The translations under genes were made by a program, and so were the position numbers. This document shows positions 17,107 to 26,401 of a DNA stretch of 64,000 nt, in pieces (positions within the stretch are counted from its first letter, which is position 1; the number at the start of each line of letters is the position of its first letter). The notes under the pieces were generated by a model, which made no database searches, was not told where the DNA came from, and saw only the letters and a program-made list of their open reading frames with translations. This stretch comes from Winogradskyella pacifica (GTDB lineage: Bacteria; Bacteroidota; Bacteroidia; Flavobacteriales; Flavobacteriaceae): assembly GCF_013403915.1 (NCBI RefSeq), contig NZ_JABFDI010000009.1, positions 62,001 through 126,000 of the forward strand. Direction: 5' to 3'.

Positions 17107-19017
17107 TTACTTAACGTATCGAAAAGCAACCATTCCTAATGGCGGAATATCGATATCTACCGAATCATCTCTAAAATGCCAAGCGTCTGCTTTGGTCTTG
17201 TTTATTTTATTTTTGTATTGACCAGTACCGAAGTATTTTTTTAAATCACTATTAAAAATCTCTTTTAGCTTCCCTTTTCGAGGAACACCTATTTTATAAT
17301 TTTCTTTAGGAACCGGAGTCATATTACAAGCAATAATAACATCGTCTTTTTCTTCATTTCCTTTTCTAATATAGGTAAATACAGAATTCTCAGCATCACC
17401 ATGATCTATCCACTCAAAACCTTCTACATCAAATTGTTTTTGATATAATGCAGGCTCTTTTGCATAAAGCGTATTTAGGTCTTTAATGAGTTGCTGTACT
17501 CCTTTGTGCGGCTCATATTGTAGTAAATGCCAATCGAGACTCGTTTTAAAATTCCATTCACTACTTTGTCCAAATTCGGCCCCTTGAAATAATAAATTAG
17601 TACCAGGATGGGTAAACATATAACTATAAAGCAATCTTAAATTGGCAAAACGTTGCCACTCATCGCCTGGCATTTTACCTAACATGGAACTTTTACCATA
17701 CACAACCTCGTCATGACTTAACGGTAACATAAAATTCTCTGTAAAGGCGTAGGTCATAGAAAACGACAAATCATTCTGATGGTACTTTCTATATACTGAC
17801 TCTTTACTAAAATATTGAAGCGTATCATGCATCCACCCCATCATCCATTTCATACCAAAGCCTAAACCTCCAATAGACACAGGTTTAGAAACCATAGGAA
17901 ATGCTGTAGATTCTTCAGCAATAGTTTGTACATCTGGAAAAGCAGAATACACGGCCTCATTCATTTCTCTTAAAAATGACATGGCTTCCAGATTTTCTCG
18001 TCCACCAAACATATTTGGCTCCCATTCCCCATCTTCTCTACTGTAATCTAAAAATAGCATCGATGCTACGGCATCTACTCTAAAACCATCGGCATGATAT
18101 TGGTCTAACCAAAAAATAGCATTACTGATTAAAAATGATTTTACTTCGTTACGTCCATAATTAAAAATTAAACTTTTCCAATCTTGGTGGTAGCCTTTTT
18201 GTTTATCTGGATGTTCATAAAGCGCAGAACCATCAAAAAACCCAAGTCCATGCGCATCTTCAGGAAAATGTGATGGTACCCAATCGAGAATAATCCCAAT
18301 ATCGTTTTGGTGAAATTTATCTACTAATAATTTGAATTCTTCAGGATAACCAAAACGCGATGTTGGTGCAAAGTAGCCCGTAACCTGATAACCCCACGAA
18401 GGATCATACGGATACTCCATCACCGGCATAAGCTCAACATGTGTAAAGTTCATGTCTTTTACGTATTGTACTAATTCATCAGCCATTTCTACGTAAGACA
18501 TAAAACGATTTTCTTCTATCTTCTTTTTCCAAGATCCTAAATGAACTTCGTAAACTGAAAACGGAGCGTCTAAAGCGTTATTCTTTTTACGCTTTTTCAT
18601 CCATTTTGCATCCTTCCACTTATAGTTATCATCCCAAACAATTGATGCCGTGTTCGGGTTGTGCTCTGCACGCCTAGCATAAGGATCTGCTTTTTCTGTT
18701 ACTATATCGTTATTACCACTAAGAATCTTGTACTTATACTTGCTACCTTTGCCTGCACCGGGAATGAACCCTTCCCAAATTCCGCTAGAATCCCAACGTA
18801 CATTTAGTTTGTGTTCGCCCTCGGTCCAAAAATTAAAGTCGCCAATTACAGACACCATTTTAGCGCTAGGAGCCCAGACTGCAAAGTATACCCCCTCTAC
18901 ACCATCTAAGGTCGTAATGTGAGAGCCAAAATTTTCATATAAACGATAATGCTTTCCAGATTTAAATAGATTAATATCAAAATCTGTAAAACGACTGTGT
19001 GCTATGACTTCTCCCAT
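17107..19017 (-). CDS. glgB: 1,4-alpha-glucan branching enzyme
   Basis: GlgB introduces alpha-1,6 branches into glycogen. The 636-residue protein has a CBM48 domain (about 30-130), a GH13 barrel and a C-terminal beta domain. The catalytic triad is visible: nucleophile Asp315 in GFRVDAV, acid/base Glu368 in IAEES and Asp436 in SHDEVVYGK, with the same spacing as in E. coli GlgB (D405, E458, D526). It is shorter than the E. coli enzyme because the first N-terminal module is absent. It follows glgC after three bases. Confidence 0.96.
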   Translation of the reverse strand: MGEVIAHSRFTDFDINLFKSGKHYRLYENFGSHITTLDGVEGVYFAVWAPSAKMVSVIGDFNFWTEGEHKLNVRWDSSGIWEGFIPGAGKGSKYKYKILSGNNDIVTEKADPYARRAEHNPNTASIVWDDNYKWKDAKWMKKRKKNNALDAPFSVYEVHLGSWKKKIEENRFMSYVEMADELVQYVKDMNFTHVELMPVMEYPYDPSWGYQVTGYFAPTSRFGYPEEFKLLVDKFHQNDIGIILDWVPSHFPEDAHGLGFFDGSALYEHPDKQKGYHQDWKSLIFNYGRNEVKSFLISNAIFWLDQYHADGFRVDAVASMLFLDYSREDGEWEPNMFGGRENLEAMSFLREMNEAVYSAFPDVQTIAEESTAFPMVSKPVSIGGLGFGMKWMMGWMHDTLQYFSKESVYRKYHQNDLSFSMTYAFTENFMLPLSHDEVVYGKSSMLGKMPGDEWQRFANLRLLYSYMFTHPGTNLLFQGAEFGQSSEWNFKTSLDWHLLQYEPHKGVQQLIKDLNTLYAKEPALYQKQFDVEGFEWIDHGDAENSVFTYIRKGNEEKDDVIIACNMTPVPKENYKIGVPRKGKLKEIFNSDLKKYFGTGQYKNKINKTKADAWHFRDDSVDIDIPPLGMVAFRYVK

Positions 19018-19020
19018 AGG

Positions 19021-20286
19021 TTAAAGTACAAAACCTTTAGGGATAACTGCACCTTTTTTAATGACCACAATACCTTCTTTGACTACATAGGTCTCTGTTT
19101 CTGTATCTTCAAGATGAGGACCTCCATTGATTCTTACATCATCCCCAATGCGAACATTTTTATCTATAATTGTATTTTTAATAAAACAACGCTCACCTAT
19201 TCCTACTAGAATTTCAGTATTATTTTGATAAATTCCTTCTAACGATTCGTAATCATCATTACCCATCATATAGGTATTAATAATCGTAGAATCTTTACCA
19301 ATACGTGAACGAATACCAATAACTGACTTTTCTATTTTAGCTGCTCCAATAATACAGCCTTCTGAAACTACAGCTCTATCTAAGCTAGTACCTGAAATCT
19401 TAGAAGTAGGAAGTATACGCGCATTAGTATATACGCGTTGCTTAGAATCGTAAAGGTTGAATTGAGGTATATCATCAGTTAGTCCAATATTAGCTTCAAA
19501 AAATGAATCTATATTTCCAATATCTGTCCAATACCCCTCAAACGGATAACTTACGGTTTTATACTTGTTGATAGACTGTGGAATGATTTCTTTTCCAAAA
19601 TCTACAGTGCTTTCATCTGCCATAAGCTTAATTAGTAACTCTCTATTGAAAACATATATGCCCATCGATCCTAAATATTCTCGACCTTGATTTCGCATTT
19701 CTTCTCCAACATCAGATTTCCAATCAACTAATAAATCTGAAGATGGTTTCTCTATAAACGATGTAATAACATTTTCTTCATTAGACTTTAAAATCCCAAA
19801 TGATGTTGCATCTTTTGCATTTACAGGATATGTTGCAACAGAAATATCTGCTTTACTTTCTATATGCTTTTGAATAATATCATTATAATCCATTTGATAT
19901 AATTGATCTCCTGATAAAATTAAAGCATACTCAAATTCGTGTTGCAGAAAATGATCCATACTTTGTCTCACCGCATCAGCTGTACCTTGAAACCATTTAT
20001 CACTTTTAATAGTTTGCTCCGCTGCAAGTACATCTACAAATGCAGAACTAAAAAAACTAAAATGATACGTATTTTTAATATGTCTATTTAGAGAGGCTGA
20101 ATTAAACTGCGTTAAGACATACATACGCTTCATATCAGAGTTTATACAGTTTGAAATTGGTATATCAACCAATCTATATTTACCTGCAATTGGGACTGCT
20201 GGTTTAGAACGTTTTTCTGTTAATGGATATAGTCGAGACCCTTGGCCTCCTCCTAAAATAATAGACAATACTTTATCGTTTATCAT
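19021..20286 (-). CDS. glgC: glucose-1-phosphate adenylyltransferase
   Basis: GlgC makes ADP-glucose from ATP and glucose 1-phosphate, the committed step of glycogen synthesis. The 421 residues start with the nucleotide-binding segment LGGGQGSRLYPLTEKRSKPAVP (from about residue 11), contain SGDQLYQMDY near the middle of the Rossmann domain and IEKPSSD further on, and end in a left-handed beta-helix with hexapeptide-like repeats. The family is usually allosterically controlled by sugar phosphates, though the effector cannot be read here. It is the middle gene of glgA-glgC-glgB. Confidence 0.96.
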   Translation of the reverse strand: MINDKVLSIILGGGQGSRLYPLTEKRSKPAVPIAGKYRLVDIPISNCINSDMKRMYVLTQFNSASLNRHIKNTYHFSFFSSAFVDVLAAEQTIKSDKWFQGTADAVRQSMDHFLQHEFEYALILSGDQLYQMDYNDIIQKHIESKADISVATYPVNAKDATSFGILKSNEENVITSFIEKPSSDLLVDWKSDVGEEMRNQGREYLGSMGIYVFNRELLIKLMADESTVDFGKEIIPQSINKYKTVSYPFEGYWTDIGNIDSFFEANIGLTDDIPQFNLYDSKQRVYTNARILPTSKISGTSLDRAVVSEGCIIGAAKIEKSVIGIRSRIGKDSTIINTYMMGNDDYESLEGIYQNNTEILVGIGERCFIKNTIIDKNVRIGDDVRINGGPHLEDTETETYVVKEGIVVIKKGAVIPKGFVL

Positions 20287-20326
20287 AGCTTATATTTCGT
20301 TTTTAGATTAGCGTGAATTCTTTAGT

Positions 20327-21733
20327 TTAGTTTATTGATTGGTATAGATTTATATAGGCCTTAGCCGAAACCTTCCAAGAATGGTCTATATTCATCATAC
20401 GTTTTCTATTGGCTTTAAATTCCTTTTCTTGGTTGTAAAAGTCTTTTCCTCTATTGATAGAATGCACTATATCATGCACTGAGACGTCGTTATGACAAAT
20501 ACCAAAACCATGATCTCCTATATCTATTACTGTATCTTTTAGTCCACCAATTCGGCGTACTACAGGCACAGTTCCATACCTTAAGGAATACATCTGATTT
20601 AATCCACAAGGCTCTACGCGCGATGGCATTAATAAAAAATCTGCGCCAGCATAAATGATATGCGAGAGTTTTTCATCATAACCAATAAAGGCATTATAAT
20701 TTCCGGTATGGCGCGGTATTAAATCAAACAATTGTTGCTCAGTTTCTTTAGACCCAGAACCTAAAACAATGACTGATATATCTTTAGAGCGCAATGCATA
20801 GTCTAGAGCATGAGGTAAAAGTTCGGCGCCTTTTTCGCCTACTAAGCGACCAATAAAGGCAAATAAAGGTTTGCTTTCATCTAAATTGAATTGAGAACAT
20901 AACCATTTTTTATTTTCTTTTTTACCAGCTTCAACCGTTGCTTTTTTATAATTTTTAATAATGTACTTATCTGTTTCTGGATTCCAAACATCAGAGTCTA
21001 TTCCATTTAAAATACCAATGGCTTTAGAATTTTCATGCAACAATAAAGATTCTAGTCCATTCGCGTTATATTTTAATTCTTGCATATAGCTTGGTGATAC
21101 TGTTGTAACACGCCAAGCACACTTTATTGCTGCAGCTAATGGATTAATCATGCCTTCCCACATTATTAACCCTACTTTTTCAATGTTAAATTTTGGTATT
21201 TTATACAAGTTATCATAAGCCATCCAGCCTTGGTACTGTGCATTATGAATTGTAGTTATAACAGGTATTTTATTTAAGGATTCATATTTATAACTTTCTT
21301 GAGCCATAAAAGGAATTAAACCAGTATGGTGATCATGACAATGAATAATGTTTGGTTTATGCTCTAAACTCAATATCCAATCTAAAGCCGCAATTTGAAA
21401 TGCTAAAAAGCGATTGGTATCATTCTCTGTGTAGACGTTCTCAGTGTAAAGTAAATCACCAACATGAACAAAGAATATATCGAAGTCTAAAACCGAGGCA
21501 TCTTCAATTTTTAAAATAGTATAATTTAACTCGTGGTTACCCAATCTTAAGCTAGCCTCATATACTGACGTGAATTTATGTGATTGCGTAAACTTATTAT
21601 TATAAAAAGGCATTATAACAGAACTATGCGCACCTATTTCATTTTGGTATTTTGGTAAGGCACCTACAACATCAGCCAAACCACCTACTTTAGCAATAGG
21701 ATAGCATTCTGCGCTTATATGTATTATTTTCAT
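20327..21733 (-). CDS. glgA: glycogen synthase (ADP-glucose type)
   Basis: GlgA extends alpha-1,4-glucan chains from ADP-glucose. The ATG at 21731-21733 places the family's MKIIHISAECYPIAKVGGLADV at the true N-terminus, giving 468 residues; an upstream in-frame ATG adds five codons. KVGGLADV binds ADP-glucose, and MPSRVEPCGLNQMYSLRYGT carries the conserved Glu of GT5 retaining transferases. It is the first gene of the glycogen operon, 40 bases upstream of glgC. No obvious promoter was recognised in the gap to msrB. Confidence 0.95.
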   Translation of the reverse strand: MKIIHISAECYPIAKVGGLADVVGALPKYQNEIGAHSSVIMPFYNNKFTQSHKFTSVYEASLRLGNHELNYTILKIEDASVLDFDIFFVHVGDLLYTENVYTENDTNRFLAFQIAALDWILSLEHKPNIIHCHDHHTGLIPFMAQESYKYESLNKIPVITTIHNAQYQGWMAYDNLYKIPKFNIEKVGLIMWEGMINPLAAAIKCAWRVTTVSPSYMQELKYNANGLESLLLHENSKAIGILNGIDSDVWNPETDKYIIKNYKKATVEAGKKENKKWLCSQFNLDESKPLFAFIGRLVGEKGAELLPHALDYALRSKDISVIVLGSGSKETEQQLFDLIPRHTGNYNAFIGYDEKLSHIIYAGADFLLMPSRVEPCGLNQMYSLRYGTVPVVRRIGGLKDTVIDIGDHGFGICHNDVSVHDIVHSINRGKDFYNQEKEFKANRKRMMNIDHSWKVSAKAYINLYQSIN

Positions 21734-21899
21734 TAAAAATCTATTCATTAATTGTTGTTGCTGTTAAATTTAACAATAATTAAAATAAAGTCAAGTTTAT
21801 TTTGAATGTAATTTCAAATAAAAATATCTATCATTTCGTAATGAATAAAACTTCTTAACGACTCAATCAATAAACAACAATTTAAAAAAAAATTAAATT

Positions 21900-22385
21900 T
21901 TGAAAAAGATAGCACTACTTACAATAATTGGTTTATTTCTTAGCTGTAATAGCTCTGCTCAAAAAACCGAAACGAAAGCAAAAGAAACCTTTGAGATTAC
22001 TAAAACAGATGCCGAATGGAAAGCACAACTTACCGATGCTGAATATAACGTTTTACGAAAAGCAGGAACGGAACGCCCATTCTCTAGTCCTTTAGATAAA
22101 AACTACAAAGAAGGTGTTTACCATTGCGCTGCCTGTAACACTCCTTTATTTAAAAGTGAGCACAAATTTGACTCAGGTACAGGCTGGCCAAGTTTTGACC
22201 GCGTCATTGAAGGAAATGTTGCCTTCGGTACAGATACTAAAATTGGTTACACCAGAGACGAAGAGCATTGTGCCACTTGCGGTGGTCACTTAGGGCATGT
22301 CTTTAATGATGGCCCAAAAGAAACCACAGGTAAACGTCACTGTATTAACGGTGCGGCTTTAAGATTTGTGCCGGCTGAAGATTAA
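21900..22385 (+). CDS. msrB: peptide-methionine (R)-S-oxide reductase, lipoprotein form
   Basis: MsrB repairs oxidised methionine (R-sulfoxide) in proteins. The start codon is TTG at 21900; it gives a lipoprotein signal ending FLSC (Cys16), and there is no ATG before the catalytic domain. The 161 residues carry zinc ligands Cys76, Cys79, Cys124 and Cys127, the GTGWPSF segment near 93, and the catalytic Cys148 in RHCINGAAL. The lipid anchor suggests it repairs envelope proteins, not cytoplasmic ones. It is divergent from glgA. Confidence 0.93.
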   Translation: MKKIALLTIIGLFLSCNSSAQKTETKAKETFEITKTDAEWKAQLTDAEYNVLRKAGTERPFSSPLDKNYKEGVYHCAACNTPLFKSEHKFDSGTGWPSFDRVIEGNVAFGTDTKIGYTRDEEHCATCGGHLGHVFNDGPKETTGKRHCINGAALRFVPAED

Positions 22386-22526
22386 TTAGCAAAAGCAAAA
22401 TTCCATTTTTAAGAATTAACGTTTCTTAATTGTTAGGTCTCTTTTCTCATAACGATCTAAAAGAAACACTATTAAAAATAATCTCAAGCAAGCTTAAGTT
22501 TTAAGTTAAGTTTCTAGATTTAAATG

Positions 22527-22578
22527 GCGATATAACATCAAACTATGGTAAATTATAGTTTATTTGATGTTGTATCGC
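22527..22578. repeat. long imperfect inverted repeat
   Basis: GCGATATAACATCAAACTAT (22527-22546) and the sequence at 22555-22578 are inverted copies, differing by one base and a few extra bases in the second arm, with an eight-base loop. There is no T run after it, so it is not a standard terminator. It lies 28 bases before the DinB-like gene and could be an RNA structure in its leader or a dispersed palindromic element. Confidence 0.5.
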
Positions 22579-22605
22579 TAATTTTATAGGACTAAATTCA
22601 GTGAT

Positions 22606-23160
22606 ATGGATCAGTCTTACTTACCTAGTGTTATCAAACAATTTGAATACTACAAATCTCTTGGCGATAAAACCATCGCGCAACTTTCTTTTGATGACTT
22701 ACAAAAAGAGTTTGCCCAAGTCTCTAATTCCATCGCCATAATTGTAAAACACCTTGTTGGTAATATGTTGAGTCGTTGGACTCATTTTTTAACTGAAGAT
22801 GGAGAAAAAGAATGGAGACAACGCGATGACGAATTTAATGATGACTTTAAGTCTAAAGATGAATTACTAGCCAATTGGAATAAAGGTTGGGATTGCCTAT
22901 TTAAGGCTATCAAACCATTATCCGAAAATCAATTAGAGCAAGTTATTTACATCAGAAATCAAGGTCACACTGTTACTGAGGCTATTAATAGACAAATGAT
23001 GCATTACGCTTATCATATTGGTCAGGTTGTATTTATTGGTAAATTAATAAAAGGGCCTCATTGGGCATCGTTATCCATAGCCAAAGGACAATCTAAAGGT
23101 TATAATATTGATAAGTTTCAGCAAGACAAACAGCGCACACATTTTACGGATGATTTATAG
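22606..23160 (+). CDS. DinB superfamily protein (DUF1572)
   Basis: A 184-residue four-helix protein of the DinB/YfiT superfamily, DUF1572 type. Probable metal ligands are His49 in VKHLVGN and the two histidines in MMHYAYHIGQ (about 132 and 136), which fit the family's three-histidine site. Relatives include bacillithiol and mycothiol transferases and many uncharacterised proteins, so the reaction is unknown. It appears to be transcribed alone, between msrB and lpdA. A second DinB-like protein is encoded at 48238-48801. Confidence 0.82.
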   Translation: MDQSYLPSVIKQFEYYKSLGDKTIAQLSFDDLQKEFAQVSNSIAIIVKHLVGNMLSRWTHFLTEDGEKEWRQRDDEFNDDFKSKDELLANWNKGWDCLFKAIKPLSENQLEQVIYIRNQGHTVTEAINRQMMHYAYHIGQVVFIGKLIKGPHWASLSIAKGQSKGYNIDKFQQDKQRTHFTDDL

Positions 23161-23238
23161 TTGTAACCCCTTAATAACAAGCTCTAAATTCCATATATCA
23201 ACATAGAAAACACTTATGGCAATTTAAACGTTTTGGAA

Positions 23239-23272
23239 TTTGGCATTTTCTTTTTGGAATTTGTTATTTTTG
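23239..23272 (+). promoter_or_regulatory. lpdA promoter, Bacteroidota type
   Basis: TTTG at 23239 is followed after 22 bases by TATTTTTG at 23265-23272, matching the TAnnTTTG -7 element. The start codon of lpdA is 33 bases downstream. Confidence 0.55.
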
Positions 23273-23304
23273 TAACTTCAAAAATTCAATAAAAAAACTT
23301 ACCC

Positions 23305-24681
23305 ATGAGTAAATACGATATTATAGTATTAGGAAGTGGTCCTGGTGGCTACGTAACTGCAATTAGAGCGTCGCAATTAGGATTTAAAACTGCTGTTGTA
23401 GAAAAAGAAAGTCTTGGTGGTGTGTGCTTAAATTGGGGTTGTATTCCAACAAAGGCCCTTTTAAAATCTGCTCAAGTATTTGAATACCTTAAACATGCTG
23501 AAGATTACGGACTTAAAGTTTCTGGTGCTGAACACGATTTTGACGCCGTTGTAAAACGTAGTCGCGGTGTTGCTGAAGGCATGAGTAATGGCGTAAAATT
23601 CTTAATGAAAAAGAATAAAATAGACGTTATTGAAGGTTTTGGAACACTAAAGACTGGAAAGAAGATTGATGTTGACGGTACTATCTATTCTGCTGATCAT
23701 ATTATAATTGCTACCGGAGCTCGCTCTCGTGAGTTACCAAGTTTACCACAAGACGGTAAAAAAGTAATTGGCTACAGAGAAGCGATGACTTTAGAAAAGC
23801 AACCCAAAAAGATGATCGTTGTAGGTTCTGGAGCTATTGGTGTAGAGTTCGCCTATTTCTACAATTCTTTAGGAACAGACGTTACTATAGTAGAATATTT
23901 AGACAAAATAGTACCTGTTGAAGATGACGATGTCTCTAAGCAATTAGAGCGTAGCTTTAAAAAATCTGGTATTAAGATTATGACCTCTGCCGAAGTAACT
24001 TCTGTAGATACGTCTGGATCTGGTGTTAAAGCTACTGTAAAAACTAAAAAAGGAGAAGAAGTACTAGAAGCCGATATCGTATTATCTGCTGTTGGTATTA
24101 AATCTAATATCGAAAACATTGGTTTAGAAGATGTAGGTATTGCTGTTGATAGAGATAAAATCTTGGTTAACGATTTCTACCAAACTAATATTCCTGGTTA
24201 TTATGCTATTGGAGATGTTACTCCAGGGCAAGCACTAGCACATGTTGCTTCTGCCGAAGGTATTCTTTGTGTAGAAAAAATTGCTGGTCAGCATGTAGAA
24301 GCTTTAGATTACGGTAATATTCCTGGTTGTACGTATTGTTCACCAGAAATTGCAAGTGTTGGTTTAACTGAAGCACAAGCTAAGGAACAAGGTTTAGATG
24401 TGAAGATTGGTAAGTTCCCATTCTCAGCATCTGGAAAAGCAAGTGCTAGTGGAGCAAAAGATGGATTTGTTAAAGTAATTTTTGATGCTAAATACGGTGA
24501 ATGGTTAGGTTGCCATATGATTGGTGCTGGTGTTACCGATATGATTGCAGAAGCTGTTTTAGGTCGTAAACTAGAAACTACAGGTCATGAAGTACTAAAA
24601 ACAGTGCATCCTCACCCAACAATGAGTGAAGCTGTTATGGAAGCTGTTGCAGCTGCTTATGATGAAGTAATTCATTTATAA
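23305..24681 (+). CDS. lpdA: dihydrolipoyl dehydrogenase
   Basis: The E3 flavoprotein reoxidises dihydrolipoamide in 2-oxoacid dehydrogenase complexes and passes electrons to NAD+. The 458 residues begin with the FAD site GSGPGG (10-15), have the redox-active pair Cys41 and Cys46 in GGVCLNWGCIPTK, a second nucleotide site VGSGAIGVEF near 172, and the C-terminal catalytic histidine in HPHPTMSE. None of the other subunits is encoded nearby, so this copy may serve several complexes. Confidence 0.95.
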   Translation: MSKYDIIVLGSGPGGYVTAIRASQLGFKTAVVEKESLGGVCLNWGCIPTKALLKSAQVFEYLKHAEDYGLKVSGAEHDFDAVVKRSRGVAEGMSNGVKFLMKKNKIDVIEGFGTLKTGKKIDVDGTIYSADHIIIATGARSRELPSLPQDGKKVIGYREAMTLEKQPKKMIVVGSGAIGVEFAYFYNSLGTDVTIVEYLDKIVPVEDDDVSKQLERSFKKSGIKIMTSAEVTSVDTSGSGVKATVKTKKGEEVLEADIVLSAVGIKSNIENIGLEDVGIAVDRDKILVNDFYQTNIPGYYAIGDVTPGQALAHVASAEGILCVEKIAGQHVEALDYGNIPGCTYCSPEIASVGLTEAQAKEQGLDVKIGKFPFSASGKASASGAKDGFVKVIFDAKYGEWLGCHMIGAGVTDMIAEAVLGRKLETTGHEVLKTVHPHPTMSEAVMEAVAAAYDEVIHL

Positions 24682-24740
24682 GCCCATTCCAACCTTCCCT
24701 TTAGGAAGGAGTTCTTATTCGGATGGTTCAATATATTATA

Positions 24741-24772
24741 AATGCGATTCAAAATTGAATCGCATTTTTTTT
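24741..24772 (+). terminator. rho-independent terminator after lpdA
   Basis: AATGCGATTCAA pairs with TTGAATCGCATT and a run of eight T follows. A smaller hairpin (CCTTCC with GGAAGG) lies at about 24696-24711 closer to the lpdA stop. The terminator abuts the end of the convergent barrel gene. Confidence 0.82.
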
Positions 24773-24774
24773 GT

Positions 24775-25260
24775 TTAAAACTTAAGTCCGGATTTTAAAA
24801 TAAAGCTAGAATTATTGCCATAGTTATAATTGTAACCATAACCTGTGTTATTTATTTGGTAATTAAACCCTGCATTAATAAAAGCATTCTTATTTATATC
24901 GTATTGTAAGCCCGTAGATATTGAAACACCTACATCAGAAGACAGACGTTGCTGTACTTTGTAAAAATCTATTTTAGCACCAGACAGCAGACTCAATTTT
25001 TCTGATATCTTCACTTTAAATAACAAAGGAACCTCTATTAAGCTCGCTTCAGCATTTAAAAATTCAAACTGACTTGCGGTAAAAGAAACAGTTTTAGTTA
25101 AGAAAATCCCATTAACTGCTAAATCCCAATTTTGTGACGCTAAATCTTCTTGAAAGGTAGCAAATTGTAAGCTCTGCTGTCCAAAACATGGTGTCGTAGA
25201 CATTAGATACATACTTAAAAAAGTAATAAGGCATATCTGGTGTTTTAAAGAAAATGTCAT
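24775..25260 (-). CDS. small outer-membrane beta-barrel protein
   Basis: A 161-residue protein with a long signal peptide (1-27, ending TPCFGQ) and a body of alternating hydrophobic and polar residues: EVPLLFKVKISEKLSLLSGAK, then TGLQYDINKNAFINAGFNYQI, then a Tyr/Asn/Gly-rich stretch and a final LKSGLKF typical of the last strand of a barrel. It resembles the OMP_b-brl_2 (PorT-like) proteins encoded at 25581 and 26402, though the N-terminal half is atypical. Function unknown. Confidence 0.65.
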   Translation of the reverse strand: MTFSLKHQICLITFLSMYLMSTTPCFGQQSLQFATFQEDLASQNWDLAVNGIFLTKTVSFTASQFEFLNAEASLIEVPLLFKVKISEKLSLLSGAKIDFYKVQQRLSSDVGVSISTGLQYDINKNAFINAGFNYQINNTGYGYNYNYGNNSSFILKSGLKF

Positions 25261-25580
25261 GGAGTCAATAGTTATAGCACTATCAAAAATAGCTCATTTT
25301 CAATTATATCAAACAACTGCTTAGTTATAAATTAGTTAAATAATCTTAATACGTAATTTAAAGTTAAAAAGGGAACTTTAACACCGCTGTTAATCTCTTT
25401 TCGAATAATGGCCTTTCACTGATACTAAAATCGTGTAGCCTACTCCAAAACCTATGCTTCTATTTTTACCAAATTAGAAGGATAGCATTTCTATTATATT
25501 CAAAGGTTTAGCTGTAAAAAACAAAAAAGTTCCAGATAATTCTGAAACTTTTTTTATGCTATTTTTTTAGGATGGCTAGA
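25261..25580. other. 320-base gap between two barrel genes
   Basis: The gap holds the upstream region of the 24775-25260 gene and, at its right end, the terminator of the 25581-26219 gene. No open frame, tRNA or repeat was recognised in the middle. Confidence 0.4.
25523..25555 (-). terminator. terminator of the 25581-26219 barrel gene
   Basis: AAGTTCCAGA (25527-25536) pairs with TCTGAAACTT (25541-25550), with one G-U type position, and has A and T runs on both flanks. It lies just past the stop codon of the minus-strand barrel gene and may act in both directions. Confidence 0.7.
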
Positions 25581-26219
25581 TTAAAACATGAATCCAACAC
25601 CAAATTGCCAAACTTCATTTTTTCCATCTACGTTTTCAAATAAAGTATCGTCTTCAAAAATACTAGTTAAGCCCATTGTATAACGTGCACTTAAAAAGAA
25701 ACCACTATCAAATTTATACGAGGTTCCTAATGCTAAACTGGTGTCAAAATCCTTAACGTAAGAATCGTCTTCATCAATTTCAAAATCTCCACCATCAGAA
25801 TTTGGTTCTAAATCAAATTCTTCGTGAATCTTAAATCCAAATTGTGGACCCGCCTCTACACTTAATCCTTTTACTAAATACACTTTAAGTAATAATGGTA
25901 CTTGAATATAATCTAGTTGATATTCTACATTTTGATCGGTATCAAAAACGTTATCCTGATCTCTTTCTAAGATATCAAAACCTTGTCCTGAATAAAATAC
26001 CTCTGGCTGAAATGAAATACGCTCAGAAAGTGGAATTTCTGCAATTAAACCAGCATTGAAACTTGTTCTTGAATCCACATCATCAAAATCGTCACCAGTA
26101 AGTTTAGAAAAGTTAACACCTCCCTTGGCCCCTAGCTGAATCGTTTTTGAATCTGATTGCGCACTAACAGATGTTAATGCAAATAAAAATGCTCCTGTAA
26201 AAACTATTAATTTCTTCAT
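25581..26219 (-). CDS. outer-membrane beta-barrel protein (porin family, PorT-like)
   Basis: A 212-residue protein with a signal peptide cleaved after about residue 20 (TSVSAQ). The mature part starts with LGAKGGVNFSKLTGDDFDD, the usual first strand of the OMP_b-brl_2 family, and continues with strand pairs such as FQPEVFYSGQGFDI, VPLLLKVYLVKGLSVEAGPQFGF and a final QFGVGFMF. Loops are strongly acidic, with many Asp and Glu. The gene has its own promoter and terminator. Function is unknown beyond an outer-membrane location. Confidence 0.82.
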   Translation of the reverse strand: MKKLIVFTGAFLFALTSVSAQSDSKTIQLGAKGGVNFSKLTGDDFDDVDSRTSFNAGLIAEIPLSERISFQPEVFYSGQGFDILERDQDNVFDTDQNVEYQLDYIQVPLLLKVYLVKGLSVEAGPQFGFKIHEEFDLEPNSDGGDFEIDEDDSYVKDFDTSLALGTSYKFDSGFFLSARYTMGLTSIFEDDTLFENVDGKNEVWQFGVGFMF

Positions 26220-26251
26220 AATTTATGATTGTTTTATTGGGTTTAAAACAA

Positions 26252-26281
26252 CAAAACTAATAGCCAAAACAGCAGTAACAA
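26252..26281 (-). promoter_or_regulatory. promoter of the 25581-26219 barrel gene
   Basis: On the minus strand, TTG is followed by a 19-base spacer and TAGTTTTG, a full match to TAnnTTTG. The start codon lies 33 bases downstream. Confidence 0.6.
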
Positions 26282-26401
26282 TAAGGCTTAACAGCAGTTT
26301 AACAAGTTTTAAGATTTACCTAAAAAACAATCGGGAATGTTTAATAATTACATCAACTCAATGACTAAAATCATTGACTCTATTGAAGAAATTATCGGAA
26401 T

